Below are positions 21,983 to 33,979 of a stretch of DNA of 64,000 nt, piece by piece. The stretch spans positions 3,782,001 to 3,846,000 of the forward strand of contig JAHWDD010000002.1 in assembly GCA_023897205.1 (NCBI GenBank), in the 5' to 3' direction. The notes below the pieces were generated by a model. The model had not been told where the DNA came from. It did not search any database and was given only the letters and a program-made list of their open reading frames with translations. The position numbers were made by a program, and so were the translations under genes. The first letter of the stretch is position 1. Every line of letters starts with the position of its first letter. The stretch is from Exophiala sp. HKRS030. Its lineage: Eukaryota; Ascomycota; Eurotiomycetes; Chaetothyriales; Herpotrichiellaceae.

Positions 21983-24206
21983 ATGGCCTCTGGAGAAGTT
22001 ATACCGAGAAAGCTATGGGAGCACCACAACCCCGAGTCTACTCAGATGTGGAAGTTCCTAAAGAGTATGGAGAAGGTGACTGGATCGAAATTTCCGGTAA
22101 AGCTGTCTCACGCCTGTCTTCAGTTTCATTTACACTGACGAGTTTTACAGAATTATGAGGACCTCTACAAGTACTCCCGTGATAACATCTCGGACTTTTG
22201 GCGGCACTGCTTCAATTACTTGCCAATCGTCTACAGTGGGACGGTGCCGGATCGCGTTGTTGACGAAACCGCGAGAATAGATAGCATCCCAAGATGGTTT
22301 CAAGGCGTCAAGATGAACTTTGCCGAGAACATTTTGTTTTGTGGAGACGCTCAAGGAAGGCCTACGGTGAGCCCCGGGAAGGAAGACGACAAGATCGCCT
22401 GCACAGAGGTTCGCGAGGGCAGCTTTTTGGAGCCGATCCGACAGATCTCCTGGAAAGAGCTGAGACAGAAGGTTGGCCGTTGTGAGCAGGCAATGAAGGC
22501 ACACGGTATCACAAAAGGGGATCGCGTGGCGGTAGTCTCGAGCACTTCGCTTGACACTCTCACGGTCTTTCTTGCCGTGACGGCTCTGGGTGGAATCTTT
22601 TCGAGTTCCAGCACCGATATGGGTGTGAAAGGGATCCTGGATAGGCTGACACAGATTCGACCGAAGCTGCTCTTCATGGACGACGGAGCGTTGTACAACG
22701 GGAAGAAGATCGACCTACGGCAGAAGATGGCCGAGATCGTCAACGGCATGAAGGAAATCGAGGAGTTTAAAGGGGTGATTGCTCAAGTCCGATGGGCAAA
22801 TTCACCGGCCGACATGACCGCCATACCTCGATGTATCTCGTGGAGTCAGTTCCTATCGGCAGCGACAACCTCGAAGCTCGAATTCGCACAACTCGACTTC
22901 TCCGATCCGTTCCTCATTGTGTACTCGTCGGGGACCACAGGCCAACCGAAATGTATCGTCCACGGTATCGGGGGGATCGTCCTCAACGGCCACAAGGAAT
23001 GTAGGCTACATCGAGACATGGATCACGACTCATGCCAACTTCAGTATACGACGACGGGCTGGATCATGTACCTCGGTTCCGTCCAAGGTCTTCTCACTGG
23101 GTGTCGCATGATCATGTATGACGGCAATCCCTTTGTTCCGAATCCAAGGAACTTTTTACGCCTGGTGGCGCGAGAAAAAGTCACCCACTTGGGCATCAGC
23201 CCTCGATATCTTCAAACCTTACAAACCAACAAAATCAAACCGAGAGAAGAGAACGATTTCAGCAACCTCAAAGTAATGACGAGTACAGGCATGGTTCTAT
23301 CCAACGCACTTTTCGAATGGGTCTATGATGTCGGGTTCCCACGCCACATCCAACTCGACAACATTTCAGGGGGCACAGATGTCGGTGGCTGCTTTGGCTG
23401 TTCGAATCCCGTCCTGCCAATCTACACCGGTGGTTGTCAGTCATTGTCTCTTGGTATGGCCGTCTCCGTCCTCGATTCGACGATCGAAGGTGGTAGAGGT
23501 GTCAAAGGTGTACCGGTCAAGGACGGCGAATCTGGGGAGTTGGTCTGTACCAAAGCTTGGCCTTCCATGCCGGTTGCGTTCTGGGGCGAGTCCGGAGGCC
23601 GAAGATATTTCGAGAGTTACTTTGAAAAGTTCGACGATTGTTGGACACACGGCGACTTCATTCAGATCAACACCAGTACCACGGGTCAAGTCATGTTCTT
23701 GGGCCGCGCGGACGGAGTACTCAACCCCAGTGGAGTGAGATTCGGAAGCTCCGAGATCTATTCGGTCATTGAAGGTAAATTTTCAGACGTCGTCGCCGAC
23801 TCCATCTGTGTGGGACAACGTCGACCGCAGGACAGTGACGAGAGTGTGATGTTGTTTCTGTTGATGAAACCCGGACAAAGATTTACGTCGACATTGGCCA
23901 AATCGATCAAGGAGGCCATCCGGAAGGAGTACAGCCCGAGGCATGTGCCAAAGTACGTCTTCGAGACGCCTGAGATTCCGGTATGCCTTCCTCGTCGTGT
24001 GATACGCTTGTTTATTTGCTGACACGCTGTTAACAATATCATAGACGACGGTGAACCTCAAAAAGGTGGAACTACCTGTGAAGCAGATTGTCAGCGGCAA
24101 GACCATCGAACCTTCTGGCACGCTGCTCAACCCTCAAAGTCTTCGTTACTATTACCAGTTCGCAAAGGATGAAAATTTGACGACAGGACCAACTTCGAAG
24201 CTGTGA
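21983..24206 (+). CDS. acetoacetyl-CoA synthetase-type acyl-CoA ligase, 701 aa
   Basis: Exons are 21983-22096, 22151-23980 and 24045-24206, all phase 0. It is an ANL-superfamily enzyme that activates a carboxylate with ATP and CoA. The acetoacetyl-CoA synthetase type is indicated by the N-terminal RKLWEHHNPE and MWKFLK, the WFQGVKMNFAEN segment, the AMP-binding P-loop IVYSSGTTGQPK (about residue 290), YTTTGWIMY, SGGTDVGGCF, and the terminal PVKQIVSGK with the Lys used in adenylation. The length matches the family (about 650-700). In the cluster it could activate a keto acid from ring opening, feeding it to acetyl-CoA. A general ketone-body role is the alternative. Confidence 0.92.
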
Positions 24207-24735
24207 TATGTTGGCTTTCTCTCCGGGATTGCTCTCGCCATGCCTGCGATGTTTATCACTAACTGTCAAACTTGGTCATGGTGACACCTCCTTATTCTAG
24301 GGCCTTTGATATAGTCACCATAACCTCGCTCCAGACCTTCAAGGGGACCCAATAGAGACTCTTTTACCTTCAAACTTGCTCTCAGACCTGTGATAACTAT
24401 GCTTGAACTGGGGGGAATATAGTTTCCTATTAGAAATTGGCGTAGCTTTCGATGTGGAAGGGTTGAGGTGAAGATAGATACTTTTGGATGCCAGATATAC
24501 AGAACACACGATCTCATTGGCAACTAAATGTATGCTCTAGCAGCCCATCAAACTGATTTCTTTCCACCGTCACTTCTCCTTGCGCCTAACGACCTTCGGG
24601 TTGCTTGCTGTGCAAAAGCCGTCAGCACGCTCTCTGTCCCCCATTTATCGAAGAGCCACCACCTCACATTTCGCCCGTGGTTACACTGGTGTCCCTTGAT
24701 GTATTTTCACGATGCATTTCCAATCGCGCCACACA
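24207..24735. other. convergent intergenic space
   Basis: This is the 3' flank of the ligase and of the MFS gene. Nothing else is recognised. Confidence 0.6.
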
Positions 24736-27438
24736 TTATTTGTCGCCATATAATGCGTCCTCAGATTCCGCAGGGTTGTCTATGTGGTTGTTGAGATCCT
24801 TGGAAGGGTTGATGATAAACCAAGAGGCTGTTTTCCTCCGTGTTAGCCACCATTTGATCAACCCCGCGCGATGTATGGTAATTTGTAAAGCTTGCTTACC
24901 TATAAGACCGCAAGCAGACAGACAGGCGGTGGCAATCCACACCGAATGGAATGAGTCCAAGTATGCCCCCTTCAAGGCATGTGCGGCCGCGCCGATGATC
25001 TCCTTGTTGATGCCAGGAATGGTTGTCAATTTGGACGGGTCACCTCCGAGCAATGCTAGAATCAGCGATGGCAGAGAGGCTTCAGGTAGACCATTCTGCA
25101 GAGCAGCCTCTGCCACCTTGCTTGGCATAAGTTTGGTGAACCTGGAATGAAATATTGCGCCATCTGTGAATTCCTCGTGGTTAGCGAGTACCATACGGAG
25201 TGGTCCTTGAGAAGTTTCCCCTAGAATGGGGGAAACCGGAGATCTTTGTATCCTTACAGATTGCCACGCCGATTGTCACTCCAAGAGATCTAATACCAGC
25301 GACGAGACCGCTTGTGATGGAACTAATAGATTGAGATCCCATTAGTCAGTCACCAGCCGACATGCAGAAGAAAAAAATGTGTGACTTTTGTTTGTTCCGA
25401 CTTACATCAACTCAGGGGGAGCGCTCAATTGTGAGCTGGCCACGACCGGGTTCAGAACGAGAGCGAGCGCACAACCGAGGATGGCCTGATAGCCCCAATT
25501 GGCGCCGGCACTACCGAGAGAGCTCGTGGCCATGCAAATGGCCCAAACCACGAACAAGACAAAGCCCGCCATGATTAGGACGCGGAGATTCTTGAACTTG
25601 TAGCTGATTATGGCGGTGATGGGGCTACCAAGGACATAGCATACGAGGCATACCGTGAAGCTTTTTAATTAAAGTGTCAGTCAACCACCTGATCGAAGGA
25701 GATGTGCAGACTGCGGTTCGACAGCAACTTACACCAAGGAGACGCCTAGTGTCGTCGTCGTATATAGTATAGCAGTTTGAGTAGGAACATAGATATTCGC
25801 AGCCTGATTTATTAGTTAGTGTCTGAGGCTCCCCTGGAGAGAGAGTCTGGCCACGAAAACATACGGCAAAAACTAAACGACTTAATTAGTCTATCAACAG
25901 CACAATTTGTCGCTATGGGGGATAGATACTTACTCAGACCTTCACAGAATATCGCCAACAGTGACAAAGCAAGGTTCCTATCGCGGCTTCAAACAAAGTC
26001 AGTATCCGTGTTGTGACGAGTCCACGGCGGATCAACTCACGAAAATAGAGCGTGTGGAATGAAGCTGTTCTTTCTGAGTTTCCAACAGTATACCGCAAGC
26101 AAGATGAACATGGCGATACCGACTAGGAACGGTGCTAAAACATGTGGGTTCCTCCAGGAGTCTTTGTATCATGGTCAGCAATTATGAACCTTGCAGGTTC
26201 GTACCTTCACACTTACATGGATTATTGGCCCAAGAGAGACCCATAGAAAACAGTACAACTGCACACATTGTGATACCATATCCAGGCCAATCCAGCTAAA
26301 AAGATTCAACATAAGTTCAAAAAGTAGGATTAGCGAGCAAGGTGGAATGAGTAACTCACACGACTCAACTTCTCACGGGTTGTTAATGACTTCTGGAGCT
26401 CGAGTACTGGTGGTCGATAGAGCAAGAAGACGACAGCAGCAGCTACTGCGAAAATCCCTGCATTGATGTAGTAGATCTGTCGTACTTTTGATCAGTAAAG
26501 CCCATTCCAATGTGTTTGGGCCAACCAGGAAACTCACATATCTGTATCCTTGAGGGCCATAGACATCGACGAGCTTTCCGCCCGATAGTAGAGCAAATAT
26601 TGACCCAACACCACCGGCCTAGTCGTTTCGTCAGTCCAGAATCTTTAGAGGATGGATTCCCAAAGAACATACTGCATTGATGGCGGCTTGTCCAACCAGC
26701 CTCTGTCTGCGAGGCAAAACTTCAGAGGCAACGGCAAATTGCAGAGGCTGTGAAAAGAGATTAACACTCATGAAAGACAACTGTTGTTTTGCCCGTTCAA
26801 ATCTTACCGTGGCCGCATAGCAAGCACCAACGAATACCTCTCCCAAAATGGCCACGCCAATCTGTCACGTATCAGGTCAACTGCCATACCAGGTCGTCGC
26901 CTGCTAACGAGAGCACCTACGGATTTTGCTCGTGAAGTGATGATGGTTCCGACACATCCTGTCAATGCAAGGATAATCAACAACCACCGGCGTCCCCAGT
27001 AGTCCGCCGCTTGGCTCACAGGAGGCGCAAAGACAACAAAGGTGATGGTCAGCGAGGAAAGCATCCAGCTGGATTTATCTGCGCCCCCAACTGCTTCGGC
27101 CACGGTGGCGGAAAGCTTCACACCAAGATCAGTGATATACTCGCCTTGATTCTTGGGGTATTCCTCTTACTGCGCCTGCTGCAACCAGTTGTATCAATTG
27201 GGCAAACGAAACAAAGGAGACGGCCTTGATAGTACCAATTAGCGATCGAGTGCGGCGCCAGGATTGCCTTGCAGGGGGGTGGACTCACCACGACAATCAA
27301 ATATGTCTTCAAATGGAGGTGTGGTTCGGGTTCTTCCTCGATGTATTCAAAAGTGTTTGCCTTTGCTTGACTGTCAGTCTTGGACTCTTCGCGTCCCTCT
27401 ACGCCAGAGATCACGTCGATTGCTTTGTCTGCCTCCAT
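24736..27438 (-). CDS. TRI12-type MFS transporter, 574 aa, 16 exons with an 8-nt microexon
   Basis: Exons: 27438-27289, 27224-27171, 27115-26921, 26861-26808, 26747-26673, 26618-26538, 26476-26360, 26295-26217, 26161-26041, 25977-25934, 25872-25865, 25803-25733, 25660-25406, 25322-25258, 25163-24900, 24827-24736. All 15 introns are GT-AG and the joined frame is open. About 14 membrane helices are expected. Motifs typical of the TRI12/siderophore transporter group are FVSFAQLIQLVAAGA (helix 1), PPVSQAADYWGRRW (the A-like loop), AILGEVFVGACYAA, SEVLPRRQRLVGQAAINA and AGGVGSIFALLSGG. The 8-nt exon TTTTTGCC is needed to read IFAANIYVPTQ, which matches the conserved FFAAN region. It lies in the plasma membrane, as a proton-driven exporter or importer of the cluster's small molecule; the direction is not predictable. 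Confidence 0.9.
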
Positions 27439-28288
27439 GGTGGTGGTTCAGTAACTCTGGTGTCAAGGCAGCTGTGACGGGGCAGGGCTGGTGGGGAAGC
27501 CTCTCTCACCGGGCTTGAGTGCGAACATATATTACTTTCTCCTTTTAGCCCCAACAGCCTTATCCAGGGGGTTTGCCATGCTCTACCCCGGATCCCAAGG
27601 GGCCAGAACCAAGAAGGCGGGGACCGGGGTAGGGCTTCGGAAGAGTGGCCCCGAATAGCACGTAGATATCTACATCCGAGAGGCCCATCGGCTCTCAAAG
27701 AGAATGAGGCCTAGGCGTGGTGGGAAGACACCTCCGGATTGATAATCGAAGGTATCTCATAGGCATGGCCTGGAGCACCTCGATCTATAGCCGATGTAGT
27801 TCAGCTGCATTCGTGCAAGTGTAGCGCTGCTAGACGAGCGCGGCAGGTTTTTTTATGGCCAGTTCTGCGATCTTGATGTAGCCGAGAAAGATGGGCAGAC
27901 GAAGGATTTTTTACCGAGTGTAAGTATTAGACGTCTGAGGTTCGGAGAGCGGAAATACTTATTTCCGACTGCTCATGTTGTTCGCTTGTTCATTCTAATG
28001 GCAACGATTGCCCATGGAAACAACTTGGATTTCCCCTGGTCATGCTGCCCTGAGACGGCATATCAGCTCTCCTTCCCGTACCAGGCAAGACTGTCCACCC
28101 TTTTTACGTTACACCTCTCAAATATATACAGAAGCTGTGCATCACAGCAGTGATCTAAAAGGCTGTTGTTACGCCAGACACTCAGTAGAATTGCGAACAA
28201 TGCCTGCTGTAATCAGTTCAGCCGTGCAGTAACATCGATAGTATCATGCTCATCTCCACCTCCTCGTAGAATGAAACCCTGGTCATGT
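27439..28288. other. intergenic, promoter of the MFS gene
   Basis: This 850-bp region lies upstream of the transporter and downstream of the dioxygenase. No further gene is seen. Confidence 0.5.
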
Positions 28289-29515
28289 TCACTTGTCCGT
28301 TTGTGGAACAGTGGCTCTCAGTCTCTCCAGGACGTACTCTCCCGCCTTCATCGGCAGAAACTGGCTCTTGCCCACGCATTTCTCGGGCAGCGGCTGAACC
28401 TCACTATCGTAGTTTATACTGAAGAAATATGGCACAGAATATCTCTCGCCACCACCGGGCTTGCTCACCACACGATGAATGGTCGACTTGTACAGTCCAT
28501 TCGTCCAGCGCATGAAGAAATCTGCAACGTTCACAGTGAGAGTACCGGGACGGACCGGACATGGTCGCCAGATGGGCTTGTTACCCGTGATAGGGCTGGG
28601 CGGAAACAGGATCTCAAGCCCCGGGTTCGCGGAGTTGAGAAGCATAGTGAAGCATTCGTAATCCGTGTGGGCGCCGAGACCTAGTTTCGCGTCGTTCTCG
28701 ACATCTTCCTCAGACTTCTGGTGCGCATTTTCAGGCTCGGGGATGCCCCGGTAGTAGAGCAGTCTGGCAACACCGCCGGGGTGAGTGACTAGCGAGTCAA
28801 AAAAGTCCTCGTTCAGGCCCAGCGACAGGGCAAACAGTCGGATCAGATGCCGTGAGCAGGTCATTACCTGACCGTAGTATGTCTTGATGGCATCGTAGAA
28901 GCCCGGGAGATCTTTCTCGAGAGGCCAAATATTGCCCGAATGCTCACCGGCGGGCGCGGAGCCGTCGAGATCACGGTACTGGCCGTCGCCGCCCGTCGGG
29001 TCCATAGCAGATTCATAACCCCAGTTGAAGCACTCCTTGGTTTCTTGTTGGGAGCCTTCGTCGTCCGGGTTGACATAGGAGAAATCATGTGGCTCGTAGC
29101 CACGGAACAAAGGGGACAGCTTGACGTGCATGGCATCTTTCTGTTCCTGGGTCATCTCCTTGAAGAAGCGTTCTGCTTGCTTGAGAACACCGGCCATGGC
29201 TTCAGAAGTGATGCCGTGGTTGCTGATCTGGAAGAAGCCAGACGAGACGCATGCTTCACGGATCTGAGCAGCGACAGCCTTTCGAGATTCGAGAGTCCCG
29301 TCGAACGATGGCCCAAGGTCGATCAAAGGGACCGTGGGGAGCGATTCAGCCGGCACGTCTGGAGGTGGTCGGAAAAGCGCCCCGGCTAGGCGATCACGAA
29401 GTTGTTGTTGGTTTGCAGCAACCTCCTCGAGAATGGAAGGTTGTGACTTGAACGGTACGTAGGTCGATGATAACGGATCCGGCACTGGTTGTGGAGTGAT
29501 CGTGGAGGTCGCCAT
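28289..29515 (-). CDS. 2-oxoglutarate/Fe(II) dioxygenase (isopenicillin N synthase-like), 408 aa
   Basis: Single exon with ATG at 29515. The N-terminal DIOX_N region reads VPLIDLGPSFDG and then SSGFFQISNHGI. The jelly-roll core has LGLGAHTDYECFTML (HxD ligands, about residues 280-285), the distal His in STIHRVV (about 345) and the 2-oxoglutarate-binding RYSVPYF (RxS). All three metal ligands are present, so it should be active. Fungal members hydroxylate or desaturate small molecules, or break down flavonoid-like compounds. It is the last accessory enzyme before the conserved RRM gene and is counted as the right edge of the cluster. Confidence 0.92.
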   Translation of the reverse strand: MATSTITPQPVPDPLSSTYVPFKSQPSILEEVAANQQQLRDRLAGALFRPPPDVPAESLPTVPLIDLGPSFDGTLESRKAVAAQIREACVSSGFFQISNHGITSEAMAGVLKQAERFFKEMTQEQKDAMHVKLSPLFRGYEPHDFSYVNPDDEGSQQETKECFNWGYESAMDPTGGDGQYRDLDGSAPAGEHSGNIWPLEKDLPGFYDAIKTYYGQVMTCSRHLIRLFALSLGLNEDFFDSLVTHPGGVARLLYYRGIPEPENAHQKSEEDVENDAKLGLGAHTDYECFTMLLNSANPGLEILFPPSPITGNKPIWRPCPVRPGTLTVNVADFFMRWTNGLYKSTIHRVVSKPGGGERYSVPYFFSINYDSEVQPLPEKCVGKSQFLPMKAGEYVLERLRATVPQTDK

Positions 29516-30665
29516 CTTGAAGGCACGGGGATTGAATGTGTGTGGTATACGAATCAAGATGACCTCGTTTTGTGGAAAGATCTGAATAAGATGAGTGTGT
29601 GTCGAAAGTCGGTTTTAGAGACACAGAAAAGAAGTCCTAGAACCCATCGCGGGGTTCAACCACTGTTCATATATATGTGAAACCATCAAAAGCGGAATTT
29701 CTTTGCGTTAGCACGAACCCTCGAGCAGCCCAGACCACCAGGCTGAACCCACTGATATCGTGAAGTACCGATTGGGTGGTTGGTTCATTTTCGTCAACTA
29801 AAATAAATGTTAATTTAGCTGTGGCTCGGAGGACTCCGTCAATCAGTGGGTAAGAAAATCCCCCATCAACACTGGTATAGTTAGAGCAGATGAAATATAC
29901 TGTTACATAATAAGCAACGTGTGTTCACCGGTTCACGACAGCCAATTTGTGTTTGAGGACTTGAGAAAGAAATTATTGCGCTTCCTGTTGAAACAAATGA
30001 ACCGTCTTCTCATCGTACAGAAACTCGGCCGCAACTCACCCGGTGGTCGTGGAGAGAGAGCATAGTCTTCGTAATAAAGTCATTCGGCAGGCGAATACGG
30101 AGTACCTTAGCCTTTTACACGATTTGCTTATCTCCCATTGACCTTCAGTGGCCATGTCGAAATTGGTAACCGAGCTGGCTGGCCTGGGATATCTCAAGCG
30201 CAAAACGTGGACATTGCGTGGATTCTTCTTCTCATGACGGACCCCTCTCTTGTATAGATGTGGCAATCTTACTGGAGGAGGCTCTCAACAAGACAAATGA
30301 CCAAGTATGATCCTGATGTTTGAATATCAAGGAAGTCAAGGCCGCGACCAACGGCGACACTATTATAGTACCGAGCGGTGCAACATGTCCGGCAAGATAT
30401 GGATTTCATTGAGTGTGGAGTGTTTTCAAGAAGTGATATTATGGTATTGCAAGATACAGCCTGGTCGGCAAGAATCATACTTTTGTCAGGGCTGATCTAT
30501 CAACCTCACTTGACTAATCGATACTTCAGCCCCAGCTTCACCCTTCAAAGGTGGAAAGGGCAACTAAGCCTTCCGTGTTCTTTGAGTAAGAAGATGCCCT
30601 GCTAAAAAGAATATCGGATCCTTCATTTGTGTTGGAACCTCTGGTAGTGCTGTATGTATTGACAT
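29516..30665. other. intergenic, cluster edge
   Basis: This 1.15-kb space separates the accessory block from conserved genes. It contains one TACGGAGTA (30096-30104). No gene is seen. Confidence 0.5.
30096..30104 (+). repeat. TACGGAGTA intergenic motif, copy 2
   Basis: Exact copy. Confidence 0.8.
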
Positions 30666-31816
30666 TTAGGCAGCAGCAACCTCTTCGGTGGTTCCGTTGG
30701 TACCGTTCTCACCAGTGATCTCGGTGCCATCTTCCTTTCCTGGGCTGTCAATGGCGACCTTGACTGCGATCTCGCGGCCCTCAATCTGCTTGCCGTTCAT
30801 CTCGTCAACTGCCTTCTTCTGCATCTCTTCCGAGGCAAGAGTGACGAAGCCGAAGCCACGGCCCTTGCGAGGTTCACCACGGGCTTGGAGCTTCTTGACC
30901 ATGAAGCGAGGGATTGGACGGAGAGCAATCTTGGCGGAGCTGGGTTCGTATGCGGCGAACAATTCCTTGAGCTGCACAATGGGTTAGTCAAATCGTATTG
31001 GAGAAGGACCTTTGAGAATCCTACCTTTTCTTCGCTAAGGTCGTATGGCAGGTTGGCAACCATGACCTTGGTGGTGGATGGAATGCCGTCCTCTGGTGGG
31101 CCGCGTTGCTTGGGTGGGCGAGGAGCACGGGTTTGCTTGGGGTCAGTAGATTCACCTTTGTTGGCATCAGCGGTGACGTCGGTCAGAGGAAGTGGGTTCT
31201 CGGCAAGATCAGTGCCTTCAGCGCCGGCATTTTCCTGTCCATGTGTTAGAGAGATTGTATGGAACGAGATGCCATTGGGACAACTCACGTTGGATCTTGC
31301 GCCTCGAGGAGCACGACCACCGCGGCCACGACCCCGGCCTCCACGTCCACGGCCTGCAGATCGCTTGCGCTCAGCACCCTCAGCACCGGAGGTGGCACCT
31401 TCGCCGCTAGTCTGGTCTGGCTTGCGAGCAAGCTGGACAGAGACCTTGCGCTCCAGGATGTCCTTGCCAGAGAGGTTTTCGATCGCCTTCTCTGCCTCTT
31501 CAGCAGTCTTCAGATCGACAAAGGCATAGCCGACAGGACGGTTTGTGCGTGGGTTGACGGGGATGGAAGTTGACTCGCTGTGCACACAATGTTAGACTCA
31601 TAGATCGACAAAAAGGTTTTTGTTCGCCACTTACACGTCGTAGCCAGCAAAGAATTGCTTGAGTTCCGCCTCAGTTGTCGCATAAGCGAGATTCCCGATG
31701 TACAATCGACGACCTTCGGCAGCAGAAGCCAGAACAGCCTCGTTGTTGGCCGCAGAGGTATCCTCGATGCTGGCGTTCTTGAGGTTTTCGGCAAGGTTGT
31801 CGACGGCAGAAGACAT
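30666..31816 (-). CDS. RNA-binding protein with two RRM domains and an RG-rich linker, 328 aa
   Basis: Exons are 31816-31635, 31577-31289, 31234-31025 and 30971-30666. RRM1 (about 37-115) has RRLYIGNLAYATTEAELKQFF as RNP2 and, after the first intron, PVGYAFVDL as RNP1. The linker is rich in RG/RGG (GRGRGGRGRGRGGRAPRG), typical of nucleic-acid binding and arginine methylation. RRM2 (about 187-300) has KVMVANLPYDLSEEKLKELF and KGRGFGFVTLASEEM. The tail is acidic and Gly/Thr-rich. The second intron (54 nt) is in frame and stop-free, so retention would add 18 residues. It is a cytoplasmic or nuclear mRNA-binding protein of general function; I could not assign a yeast orthologue with confidence. 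Confidence 0.92.
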
Positions 31817-32847
31817 TGTGGCTGAGGCACAAGTGGATTTGTTGATGTGTGTTTGGGACTTGTGGATTGCAAATAACTCAGGTAGCTAGAGGCTGCCTTG
31901 GGGAATCGGAGGTTGACGAGGGGTTGGAAGGGTAGCTGGGTGCCCTAGATTCAAGAGGTTTGAATGAAGATGAGCTCGGGTTTCTGATCAGCAGAAAGGA
32001 TGATTAGATTGATGATGAGAAAAGAAGGAAGAAGATCCAAGGGGGTTGCGCAGGCTGAGAAAATAATTTGGGCAAACAAGGACAAATCTCGTTTTAGACG
32101 GCAGTTGCGGTGCGCTCCTTTTAGCGTTGGGGAAGTGACGAACCAGCAGTGACGGGCAGGCGGTAACTACGGCACTAAGAGCCACTACTCAACAGTTAAA
32201 GTGGTGACGCTCCGGCGGTGGAATGTCTGTTTGACCGGCTGCACAGGCCAAGAGAAACGTGACGAAAGGCCAGTGACAATTCACTTTCCCTTTTTGATCT
32301 TAGCGCCAGACCTAGCACAGCAGGAACAATTGCTGTGCATGAACACATCTTGTCCCTGACAGATTCACTTGCCATTACTACCAATCACGGAGTGATGACT
32401 TTTTGCGTCGCATTCACTTTGAATTGGATGAATTCATTGATTGTTGTAATGCTATATTCACAGCTGGATTGATGCAAGATCGAGGGCGGACACCGCAAAT
32501 ACACATAGCATTTGATCCAATGTGTCAGCAAGACAACCTGTCACAGCCTAGTCCATCTCATCTCAGCCTTGCTGGCCTCGCCATCCTTAGCGCCCAGTTT
32601 CCTCCTAACGTAAAGCACAAAGCACAAAGCACAATCGAACGTGTCTATACATGGACTTCGAGGATGCCAACTGATGATTACCATGTGAGCATCTTCGAGT
32701 ACTACCACGCTGGCAACCCATGTTGTGTCTCCTTCATCCGCGTTGCACAGTCTCAAGGCGGAGATGGTGAGGCGCACACAGTGGTTCAAGATGTACTTGT
32801 ATTCACCCTCTTCACCACCGGCAAAACAAGAAAAAAAGATTTTTGAC

Positions 32848-33014
32848 AAAAAAGTTATTTGGAGATTCGAAGCCCCGACCGCCGTCTGCCAACGGTCGGC
32901 GCTCCTAATACTTATCCCGACTATGACCCCTTCATACCCTGTTTATAGAGATACTACAGTAGTCATGGAAACCTAGCCGACTCCCAAGTTTAATCCACTA
33001 AGCTGGGTTTCCAA
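32848..33014 (-). ncRNA. candidate RNA polymerase III transcript or tRNA-derived element
   Basis: Read on the minus strand there is an A-box-like CAGCTTAGTGG (33005-32995), a B-box-like GCTTCGAATCT (about 32873-32863) and a run of six T (32853-32848) that could terminate Pol III. Two hairpins flank these: TGGAAACCTAGC / GCTGGGTTTCCA (32966-32977 and 33002-33013) and CCGACCG / CGGTCGG (32875-32881 and 32893-32899). No complete tRNA cloverleaf can be drawn. It may be a tRNA-derived SINE remnant or an unnamed small RNA. Confidence 0.3.
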
Positions 33015-33458
33015 GGATAAGCCCACCTCCAAACCACTTAAGCCAAAGTCGCGGTTCGACGTGGTGAGTCTTTCAAGTGGCCATCAAGGCGATTCTTTGT
33101 TGAAGGAAAATTGACTGGTTTAGATATATATCCCATGGGAATTGAATCTGAACTTAGTGTGAGTATGTCTAGGATGGGTAGGTAATCCGGGGTATCTTCA
33201 CTTCTACTGTTTCACTATATATCATGGAGAAGGAGGTGTGTGACCTGAGTTCTACAGATGAGGTGCAGTCATATTCATACTCCCGAGGTACGATAAAAAT
33301 ACCCGTGGTCGATCTCAAGGGGTTTTCGGCGGAGGAGGAGGAGGTCCGTGCAGCCAACGTGCCAGATGAACCGAGCTAGAACAGACATCATCCAAAACTC
33401 CATCATTGCCATTCCGAACATGGAGTACAATTATAGACAGCTGAAAAAGAGTCCTGTG

Positions 33459-33467
33459 TACTCCGTA
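33459..33467 (-). repeat. TACGGAGTA intergenic motif, copy 3 (reverse)
   Basis: Exact copy, read TACTCCGTA on the plus strand. Confidence 0.8.
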
Positions 33468-33979
33468 AGGTGGCTTGCTTCCAAGTCAGCAATCGTCAAC
33501 CATGATTCGTCATGGAACAGGTTCCACCTCTCAACTTCAGCCTTGTGGCCTTCGCAAGCATTGATGACGCTAAACCGCGCCACGATGCGGCTGAGCCTCG
33601 AGAGACCTTTCGCGTCTCAGATTCCCGGAAAGCCTCACTGAAGCAGCAGGACGCCGCAGTCAGCTTTTTGTTGTGTACTAACAGCGTCGTTGTCCTCCCT
33701 CGTTTCTTGTCTCTTCCCCCATTCCCTTTTCCTACTGTCACTACCACTTTTCTCTACCACACACTTGTCGTTTGAGCCTCCAAAAAGTCCGCAGATACGT
33801 ACGTCGACCATCTACCCCACGAGTAAACAAACCGCACCCACAGTAAACAGGACAACCACAACCACAATTGTCCTTGACCTTACCTCCCGTCCCTTTTTTG
33901 GCCTCCGCAGGTCCCATTGACCGACCAGCTACTACACCTCCCATCCACCGGTCCTTGATCCTTCCCCTCCATTTTCACC

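Larger units (their letters stand above)
31817..33979. other. 2.2-kb intergenic region with a possible Pol III unit
   Basis: It contains the promoters of the RRM gene (minus) and the membrane-protein gene (plus). Features inside are a candidate Pol III transcript (32848-33014), one TACTCCGTA (33459-33467) and a CT-rich tract at 33690-33760, typical of strong fungal promoters. No protein gene is supported. Confidence 0.5.

Noticed and set aside
32403..32846. Plus-strand frame of 147 codons
   Set aside because: It lies in a promoter region, with no domain and no conservation cue. It ends in a run of Lys codons from the A-rich stretch.
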